From contig JALMLS010000245.1 in the NCBI GenBank assembly GCA_038496445.1, positions 1-30,001 of the forward strand: a DNA stretch of 30,001 bases, read 5' to 3'. Both the position numbers and the translations under genes were made by a program. This document shows positions 22,654 through 30,001 of this stretch, in pieces (position 1 is the stretch's first letter; the number at the start of each line of letters is the position of its first letter). This DNA is from Trichosphaerium sp. ATCC 40318. Its lineage: Eukaryota; Discosea; Flabellinia; Trichosidae. Under the pieces are notes generated by a model, which worked only from the letters and a program-made list of their open reading frames with translations, did no database searches and was not told where the DNA came from.

Positions 22654-23596
22654 TGCTACATTAATTTTTGCTTATAATGTTGTTTAGTGAAACGGCTTAA
22701 TACTCCGCTGCTAAAATTAAAAGCACAACAAAAAGCTGTGAGAGAAGCTAAAGAAGCTAAAAGAATCCAAAAAGAAAAAAAACAACGCCTTCAACATAAC
22801 CAACGCCTTACAGTGCCATTAAAGGTTAGAATCTTGGTAAATTTAAGCTATTAACTTTGCTCATAGCTTCGAAAGAATAAAACAATCATAATCAAAAAAA
22901 AATCAATGAAAAAATACCTTGCTACCAAACTTTAATAAACTTCATTTCCTCCTCTATTGTGGCGTTTACTTGTAGCTGATGAGATGCCTGTAGTATATAT
23001 ATAAACGGTGAAGTTCTTGGTTTGTTTTTAAATAGCTTAGTTGTGGTTCAGGGCTTCATTTCTACCAACTACTTACTGATTTTTTGGTCAACTTTCTGTC
23101 AACTTTTTGTGTCAGCAATTATTACTGTAGGTATTTCATGAAACGTAATATTAAAGGTCTTTCAACCTAAGCAATATATATGCGCTTCGCAGGATATGCT
23201 TTGTTAATAATAAAAAAACAGCTGAAGAGGTTGAGAACAGGTTCACAGAAAGTTGACAAAAAAAAATTGACAGAAGTTGACATATTACCTGTCACCACTT
23301 TCGTTCCCTTGAAGTATGCGAAATGAAACACCTAGATATGGCTGTATTTTCTTAACTGTATGAAGGGGTTATGAAAACAAAGACTATTTATTGTACTCGA
23401 CAATAATACAAGTTTTTCATGGGACGTTGTGGTGTTTGTACACGTGCAATAACATATTCATTCAACATCGCTAGAGTGTGGTGGGTGAATGATTTATTTG
23501 CGTTTGTACATTAAAAGAATGTATAACGTTCGTGTCAATACTACTGTCGGTAAAGGGATCAAAGAATGAGAAAACAAGTGATATACGATGCATACA
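22654..23596. other. Region after the MULE remnant
   Basis: Holds the lysine-rich possible exon (22689-22824), poly-A/T runs, and the GTCAACTT inverted repeats (23087-23281). After 23282 I see only AT-rich sequence up to the next gene. Confidence 0.5.
23087..23281. repeat. GTCAACTT inverted repeat, right side of MULE remnant
   Basis: GTCAACTT at 23087 and 23098, separated by TCT, faces AAGTTGAC at 23250 and 23274 with a TTGAC (23267) between. The two arms (about 20-30 bases) match with small gaps around a roughly 145-base loop. They probably belong to the transposon end or to a small non-autonomous relative nested there. Confidence 0.5.
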
Positions 23597-24535
23597 TCAG
23601 TTTTCACAATAAAACCAATAGTAGTTAGCTCCTAAACCGACATACGCATAAATATTAAAAAGACAACCTTTCTTCTCATCTAGTTTTATAAGTATGTTCC
23701 CAAAAGTGTCCTTCTCTTCAATCTCATACTGTCTATTATCTTCCCATCTACCATAAATATATTCATCAGTACTTTCAATAGAACTCTCATCAGCTTCCGC
23801 AACAACCACTTCGTCCTTACAAGAAGCAATATACTTATCGTCTGGAAGTCTTACACCATAAGCACCATCTTCAACATAGGCAAGCGTAAGAGAAGCTCCA
23901 ATCAAAGGTCTTCTTGTTGTTACACATTTTGAGCAGTAATCCCTATCATTCCATTTAAAACAAGCACTCCGTGTATCAGAAGAACAAACAGAACAAGTTA
24001 ATCTCTTCCATGCTACATCAGGTGTACAACTAACAACACATGCGCTACAAAAACGTACATTCTCTTTTGTAAATGAACAAACAGAACTTGAACAACCATC
24101 ACAATACACGTGACTAGGAAGCTGTACATCATAATCGTTCACGTGAGATTCTTCGGGATTAGCAATTGCGTAAAAAAAGTTTGATCTTGTCCTTATAAGC
24201 ATGTTCCAAAACGAAGGATAAACCTGGTTGGCTTCTCCTGTTTCGAAGAATGTACACGTTTTTTGTTTTAGATTGTCCATTATACGTATCGCATTGGCTT
24301 TTGTTACGCCCAGAAGTTGTAATAGTGCCATATCACGTAATATTGATTCGTCTGCGTAATGGTATGTTTTAATACGCTTTCTTAATGTTTTGTTTGTTGC
24401 TCCTAGGTGTACAACGCTTGTTGCCTTCATAAATAGCAAAGCATCTACGATTATCACCAGAACGTCATCGCAGATTGCTTCAATACTTCTGCTGATCTTG
24501 AATTCTTGGAGTAGTGGCCTCGTTGAGCTTCTCAT
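23597..24535 (-). CDS. F-box-like, cysteine-rich hypothetical protein, intronless
   Basis: A single 312-residue frame. Residues about 18-55 (AICDDVLVIIVDALLF... LGATNKTLRKRI) look like a divergent F-box. Residues 145-204 carry eleven cysteines, mostly as CxxC pairs (C145/C148, C163/C166, C181/C184, C201/C204), and should bind zinc like a RING/B-box-like or treble-clef cluster; I cannot assign a named family. The C-terminus has an acidic, serine-containing linker and an aromatic end (NYYWFYCEN). An F-box together with a zinc cluster suggests a ubiquitin-ligase adaptor, which is inference. It needs no intron, like the F-box/LRR and MORN genes and unlike the rest. The start at 24535 is the first Met of the frame. 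Confidence 0.7.
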   Translation of the reverse strand: MRSSTRPLLQEFKISRSIEAICDDVLVIIVDALLFMKATSVVHLGATNKTLRKRIKTYHYADESILRDMALLQLLGVTKANAIRIMDNLKQKTCTFFETGEANQVYPSFWNMLIRTRSNFFYAIANPEESHVNDYDVQLPSHVYCDGCSSSVCSFTKENVRFCSACVVSCTPDVAWKRLTCSVCSSDTRSACFKWNDRDYCSKCVTTRRPLIGASLTLAYVEDGAYGVRLPDDKYIASCKDEVVVAEADESSIESTDEYIYGRWEDNRQYEIEEKDTFGNILIKLDEKKGCLFNIYAYVGLGANYYWFYCEN

Positions 24536-24882
24536 CCTAAAATAACGTTAACCAACATGTACAAAAAAAAGTTGTTGAAAAAGCATCAAAAAGTAAAAGA
24601 ATATTCTTCCCAACAACTTAAACAAGACAACGTCTAATAGCTCATATTGCATACCTACGGAGCAACGTTGACTGATGAGGAGGTACGTTAACCAGAAGTC
24701 AAAATAAACAGTTTTCAAAGACTTTTCACTTGTATTGCCTTTGCTGACTGATCAAGCTATTGGAAGTCTTAATTTCTTTCTCTATTATAAATCTAGAGTA
24801 AATCAAAGAAGATATTTGCTGATTCTCTTTCATGTTATGTCCACTTCGGACGTTTATTGATTTAATAAAAAAGGTGTCACCA
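24536..24882. other. Intergenic, nothing recognised
   Basis: 347 AT-rich bases between the vinculin 3' end and the start of the F-box-like gene, both on the minus strand. No motif stands out. Confidence 0.5.
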
Positions 24883-27800
24883 TTACATGTATTTCTTCAG
24901 TTGTGCCATTTGACATGCTTCTACACAATCGACTACAGATCTAGCTAATCCTTTACAACATTTTATCAATGCTTTGTCCTCTGTAGTATTCGAGGCAGCC
25001 TGAAAGAACAGAAATTAACAAGACAAAAACGAATCTTTAAATTGATTGTACCTTCACAGCAGCCAAAATTTTTAGTTGAATAGAGTGATTGTTAGACACA
25101 GAGGCATTGTCGGAAATTGTAGCTCCAGCTTTCTTGTTCCTACATTGCGCAGAAGCATCATTTGCAGCTTTTTGAACCTAAACGAAGTAAATAAATAACA
25201 CGAGGATCAACTCGAAGCTAGAAACAAGTTTGTTGTACGACGTACGTCTTTTACCATATCTGCAATTTCTCTCGCTTTCATGATAATCTCCTTTGTAGAT
25301 CCACTCTTAGATACCTAATAAAAACGGAAAATTAACCCAAATATCCCACGTGACACTCACGTTTTAAAAGAACAACCACAAATATAAAAGAAGTAAAAAA
25401 AATTACCTCTGAAAGTTCTTTCATGAGCATCGCTATCTTATTCGCTAATCCAACAAGTCTTCCTGCTGGTGTACCATCTTCTCTCCATCGAGCCATGTCA
25501 CCTTCAATTTGAGCTCCTGCACGATAAATCTGGTCCTTATTAGCCATTTCTCTTTCAAGTCTTTCGCGTTTTAACCTACAAACTAACTTAGATGGAATGA
25601 ATATACTGCTTAGTATTACCTTGCTTCTTCTTCTTGACGATCTTCCCATGCTTTTCTTGAATCTTTCATTGCTTTACCCATAGCATCAGTTTCGTTAATA
25701 AGGTTCTTGAACCTTCTGATATCAGTCCTAACTTCTTCCAATGCTCCTTTATCATCTTTATCAGCTAACCTCCTCTTTACATCACCGACTAGTTTTTTGT
25801 ACATATCATCAAAAACCTTCGCCTTTTGACGCATACGTTCAGCAGCTATAATAAAACGTCAAACAAAACACTTCGTCTAGAGCAACACAAGCAAAGGTCA
25901 ATTTTTGTGTTTGTGAAAAAAAGAGAAAAGAAGAAAAACGATGACTCACCTGCTGGATCGTGTTCGCTGTTATTTGCGATCGCATTCATCAATGCTTTAT
26001 GCTTTCTTCCGTAATTCAACAAGTCTTTCAAGCCACTTGCTGTTGCTTGAACATTATAATCTTCAACATCATTCAAAAGTCTATCAAGAATTCTGTTCAG
26101 TGTTTTAGCAGACCCAGCTAGTTTATCCTCAGCAGCAACTTCATCTGTCGCATTAACGAGTTGATCTGAAGCCCACTCAATCTCGTCAAGTAGTTTATCA
26201 AGATCAGCAATTGCACGTCTATCGTCATCAGACAAGGCAGCTTTTATAGCAGGGAGTAATCCGTGTATCAAGTCTAAACAAAAGTTCTTTAGCTCAACAA
26301 AATAATCCAAAGCGAGGAGCAAGAAGAAAGTTGTACCTCTGTTCAATTGCTCTGCTAGCTCTAGGAGCGTTCTACGTAGCTCTGGATCATCAATACCTTC
26401 AGCAATAAGACTTGCAAGTATTGCTTGAGCGTTGGTATCATCATTGAGGTTCTGTAGTGCATTGGCAATATCCTACCCCTTATAATAAGAAAGCGAGCAT
26501 ATAGATGTAGGGTAGAAAAAAGCGAGTAAGGAAATCACGTGCGTTTAGGTCACCAGCTTTGATCGCATCTCTGAGACGTTGTACATCTTCCTTCACTCTT
26601 CCGTTTATTGCTTCCATTTCTGCATCAGGAGATGAAATAGCTGCGTCAGCCAAAGCTTTATTAGCAGCTGCTACTGCATCCAAAGCTCGCTTCATATTTT
26701 TTTGAGCGTCACCACGTTGCTAAAAAGCAAACTGTTAATAAAAGACCAAAAAAAAGAAAAGAGACTTACGGTTCCTGACGGTCCCAAGGCTTGCTTCGTA
26801 GCGGCCATAAGTTGAGCAGTAGAGTCTATAATACTTCTGTTAGAGTATATACAAACAGTAATAAAGATTTACCTTTCAAGTTTTTGGCTGCATCTCCCAT
26901 AACACGTCTAGTGTTTGGATCTTGTTTATTTCCCCATTGATTTGCTAGTTCGACTTGAGGTTTTACTGCGTTCACAACATCTCTTACACCTTTTTATGAG
27001 ATAATTAATAGATGAGTATTTATATACACAGCCATACCTTGAGTGACTTTCGGTTTATTCATAACACGTTGTGCAACTTCTGGGCGAAGTTTGTTTATTT
27101 TGTCATCAATGTTAGCTGCATTTGCCAAGATTTCTTGCGGCGTTGTTTTCTCACTGGCGTTTACTAGATTTCCCAATTTATCTCTTAGTCTATCTATAGC
27201 ATCTTGTAGTCTCTTTCTAGCATCAGAGTCGCCAGGCTAATAACAGCAATAAGCACAAACTAAAAACTAACTTAAAGATAAGAAAAAATGTACCCTTCTC
27301 ATGCAGTTTTCTGCGGCTTCTCTGAGCTCATCAGGCGCAGCTAAACGCAGGTGAGTGTAACCAAATAATTATAACGTACCTCTAACATAGTCAGAAGCAT
27401 CCTGAAGCCTTCCAGCACGAAATGGGTCGTCATCAATAACAGGAATTAATGTATTTGCCAGATCAACAAGTTGATCTGCATTATCTTTTATTTCATCATT
27501 TATCTGAGCCACTTGTGGTCTATCTTTCTTATTTACAGCAGGTGGTAATTCATCCAATAAATCATCCATATTAGCTGCAGCTTGAAGTAGTTGATCTCGA
27601 GCAATCCCTTGAACTACCTTCGCACTTAAAGAAAAAACTGTTAGCCAATTTTCAAAAAACATAAAGTTTGTGACGTACTGTTCTTTTCCAAGTTCATCTA
27701 ATAGTCCTTGTATTGCTGAAGGATCTCTTCTTCTTGCAGCTGCACGTGAAGCATCACCAAGCTTATCTATCATGTTACCCAACTTGTCACGCAAATTGTC

Positions 27801-29274
27801 TATTGCATCTTGGAGCTTTTTCCTCAGATTTGGATCTTTGATTCCTTTTAATGCGTCTTCAGCAGCATCCCTTGGATACAAGATGAGTAAAATAATAAAA
27901 ATCACGTGCGTTTAATACGACAAATGCTCTTAAGGAGAAGTTTTAACATAAGCGTACAATTGATCCTCAATTTCATTTCTTATCGCCTTAACAAGTTGAT
28001 CTACGTCACCTAGTTCACCTGCACGTATAGCATCTTTCAAACAATTCATCAAACGTGGTACTTCCCTTTAAATTCAAAGCATTAGAAACAAACTCTGCCG
28101 ACTTCCAAAGACACAACCGTACATGACCTGAACTCTATCCTGTGGATTAATTATCATTGCGCCCATTTCGTGATCCAATAAGCTTAAATCAAATGGAGAT
28201 TTAGCACTCTCTCTTACACCTTCTGCTAGTCTATATATCGCATCTTGTATTCTAGGAACTAGAGCATCCCTCTGGGAAACAGCACTCCGATCCTATTTAG
28301 GTATTAGTCTTGACCTTGGTTTTTCTCGTTTGCTTGTACCTTGCGTATTGTAACACGCTCGCAAAGCGCTGTGAATTGTGGTGCTAATTGTTTTATATCC
28401 TTAGCTGCTTCGAACATCATCCCTTTAGCCTATAACGGATTTTTAACCTTCAGACAGATAAAAAAAATGATAGTACCTTCGGCTCATGAACATTTTCAAG
28501 CCGGTAATCAACTAGGTCCAACGCATAATCAGTTGATGCTTTAAACTCATCCTCTGCGAATGTAGGTGAACTATAACTCTATGAGAGCGTAAGCAAAGGA
28601 GTTACAAAAAAATAAAAGTGTACACAGTTTCTAGCGCGCAACTGCAAAAAAACTGAATAAACAGAAAAAAGAAAATGAATGCTCTCCTTTCTCTTTTTAG
28701 AGCAAAGTCACGTGCCTCTAATTTAGTTTTTGACATTTGGCAATGCTTTAATATTAATGTAACCTCATATAGATCGTTTAGCTGCAACAGCCTAACCATA
28801 TGTCTCATTATCTCTAAAAAATAACGTTATTTTGATAAACAGAAAAAAAAAACTGTTTCAAGTCTCTTTTATCACGTGATGAAAGAATTTGCATTCCGAG
28901 CTTCGTACAGCATACTACCTACCTTTACCAGCGTCCAGAATGAGCTGTTTCGCATTCTTATCGTAATTGTTTCTTGAAAGCGAATTACAAGCACTCACGA
29001 CATCGTTAACGCTATCTCTAATACCATCACAGCACTCTTGCATCTGATCTGCCATAACAGCCGATCCAATCTTTCTCCATAGTGCTACGGTTTTAAGAGC
29101 TTCCTGAATGAGGTAATCTGTAGCTCCTTTAACCATCTTGGAGCCGTTAACGAGATTAGTCATAATCTTCTCATTGAGATGAGCTTCAGAGGCGAAGATA
29201 ACCAAAGCAGATATAGCATCGGCTACAGACTCTAAGAGTGTTTCTATTGATAGTCTTTCCTTAGGCCTTTGCAT
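24883..29274 (-). CDS. Vinculin / alpha-catenin family protein, 20 exons
   Basis: Exons 29274-28923, 28813-28716, 28578-28477, 28429-28340, 28292-28123, 28065-27958, 27870-27679, 27624-27380, 27340-27294, 27236-27038, 26989-26873, 26825-26770, 26719-26543, 26472-26337, 26273-25950, 25845-25620, 25575-25407, 25314-25246, 25177-25052 and 24999-24883 give 3120 bases, 1039 residues, in frame (human vinculin 1066). The N-terminus (IETLLESVADAISALVIF) matches the first helix of the vinculin head. The tail (about 880-1039) has MARWRED, ANKIAMLMKELS, IQLKILAAVKA and other five-helix-bundle signatures. These proteins link adhesion receptors or cadherins to F-actin. The middle carries related units such as LQDAIDNLRDKLGN (326-339) and LQDAIDRLRDKLGN (478-491). 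Instead of a proline-rich hinge there is a charged coiled-coil-like stretch (EEEARLKRERLEREM). Introns 2 and 13 only keep frame with GC-AG borders (donor GCACGTGA). Confidence 0.93.
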
Positions 29275-29646
29275 TTTCTAGGTGACTTTGGAATCCAACA
29301 AAAGAAAAAAATGTGGAGGATGAGTTTTGACTTTGGATTTTTATGGTTTTTGGCGCGCTGCGTGAGGAATGAAAAAAACCGCGCTCACCGCGCAAACTGT
29401 AGCCAATGGCGATGTCATTGACGGCTTTTTTGAAGAAGACTTCACTATAAAAACTAATAACTTCACTTCACAGCATTGTTTTACTACGGCGTAACACTTG
29501 ATGTTACAAGTTGCTTATCTAATAACTTTTTGGTGGAATGTAGTGCTTCTAGAACATTCTACGGTGAAAACGCACGGAAATTTCGAGATTTTTTCTCACT
29601 GACTTATTTTATCTTGGCGCCAACCACTACACCTTATCTATATCAA
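29275..29646. promoter_or_regulatory. Bidirectional promoter between vinculin and Ran
   Basis: 372 bases between divergent genes. On the Ran strand a CCAAT (29403-29407) stands 39 bases before a TATAAAAA (29446-29453), about 200 bases upstream of the Ran ATG. A TTTGGCGC (29349-29356) and a palindromic TTGGCGCCAA (29614-29623) match the E2F/DP consensus, which would suit cell-cycle control of Ran. There are also GCGC-rich patches (29370-29395). Motif calls are by consensus only. Confidence 0.5.
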
Positions 29647-30001
29647 ATGGCTAACGCAGGAAACTTCTCCACTGTACCTGTACGTACATTACCAGCTATA
29701 ATCTCAGCTAATAAAAGCCCTAGCAAAACATCCCTCAGTTCAAAGTCATCCTTTGCGGAGACGGTGGTACTGGAAAACTACCTTCGTAAAACGTCATCTT
29801 TCTGGAGAGTTTGAGAGGAGATACTATCGTACGTGCCATGAAATAGCCTTTTTTCCTTTTCTTTGCTTCGTCTGTACCGAACTCGTCTAATAACCTACTT
29901 AGCAACCGTTGGAGCTGAAGTTCATCCACTTCCATGGTAGGTTTTGGTTTTTTTTTCGATTTAGGGCAAGTTCTTACATCAATCAGGTACACTACACGCG
30001 G
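29647..30001 (+). CDS. Ran small GTPase, N-terminal part, cut by window edge, one base short
   Basis: Ran drives nuclear transport and spindle assembly by cycling between GTP and GDP. Exons: 29647-29679 (MANAGNFSTVP), 29739-29828, 29903-29936 and 29987 onward. Exon 2 encodes FKVILCGDGGTGK (P-loop) and then, one frame over, TTFVKRHLSGEFERRYY. Exon 3 gives the switch-I segment PTVGAEVHPL. Exon 4 begins at WYTTRG and leaves the window. Exon 2 is 90 bases where the phases of both neighbouring introns require 91; the missing base falls in an A run right after GGTGK. Everything else fits Ran, so this is either a homopolymer sequencing error or a recent knock-out of this copy. Divergent from the vinculin gene. 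Confidence 0.85.

Overview
The window comes from a eukaryotic nuclear genome, most likely an amorphean (unikont) protist such as an amoebozoan or a unicellular relative of animals. It is AT-rich, uses the standard code, and its genes are cut by many short spliceosomal introns of about 40-140 bases (one is 265), mostly with GTACGT/GTAAGT-like donors. Reading the exons by eye gave nine spliced gene models with about 80 introns. Seven of the complete models close in frame over their whole length. Vinculin, filamin-repeat, ether-lipid, RhoGAP and Ran genes sit side by side, which suits an amoeboid or unicellular opisthokont-grade organism. The species cannot be named from this.

Layout, left to right. 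(1) 0.1-5.2 kb, minus strand: an intronless F-box/leucine-rich-repeat gene, a spliced leucine-rich-repeat gene, and a spliced nuclear-looking gene of unknown function. (2) 5.4-8.3 kb, plus strand: a complete 16-exon alkylglycerone-phosphate synthase (AGPS), which makes the ether bond of ether lipids. (3) 9.0-9.7 kb: an intronless MORN_2/YwqK-type repeat gene. (4) 9.8-11.7 kb, minus: a RhoGAP fused to a VPS13-C-terminus-like segment, divergent from a short filamin-repeat gene (11.8-12.7 kb). (5) 12.8-19.6 kb: a 12-exon, 1205-residue tyrosine recombinase gene with all catalytic residues visible. It is flanked on both sides by tRNA-Lys-like sequences in the same orientation. Its 5' flank holds two lox/FRT-shaped inverted repeats and an array of 16 copies of a 9-bp dyad, AACTSAGTT. 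(6) 20.3-23.3 kb: a decayed FLYWCH + MULE transposase with GTCAACTT motifs at both sides. (7) 23.6-24.5 kb: an intronless F-box-like, cysteine-rich gene. (8) 24.9-29.3 kb, minus: a complete 20-exon vinculin/alpha-catenin family gene with two apparent GC-AG introns. (9) 29.6 kb to the edge, plus: the start of a Ran GTPase gene, one base short in the P-loop, divergent from vinculin.

The best candidate for an undescribed system is region 5: an intact, intron-bearing tyrosine recombinase lying between directly repeated tRNA-Lys-like sequences and next to inverted repeats of recombination-site shape. It could be a Crypton-like mobile element, a tRNA-targeting element, or a domesticated recombinase with nearby binding sites. 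All functional statements here are reading-based; no database search was possible.
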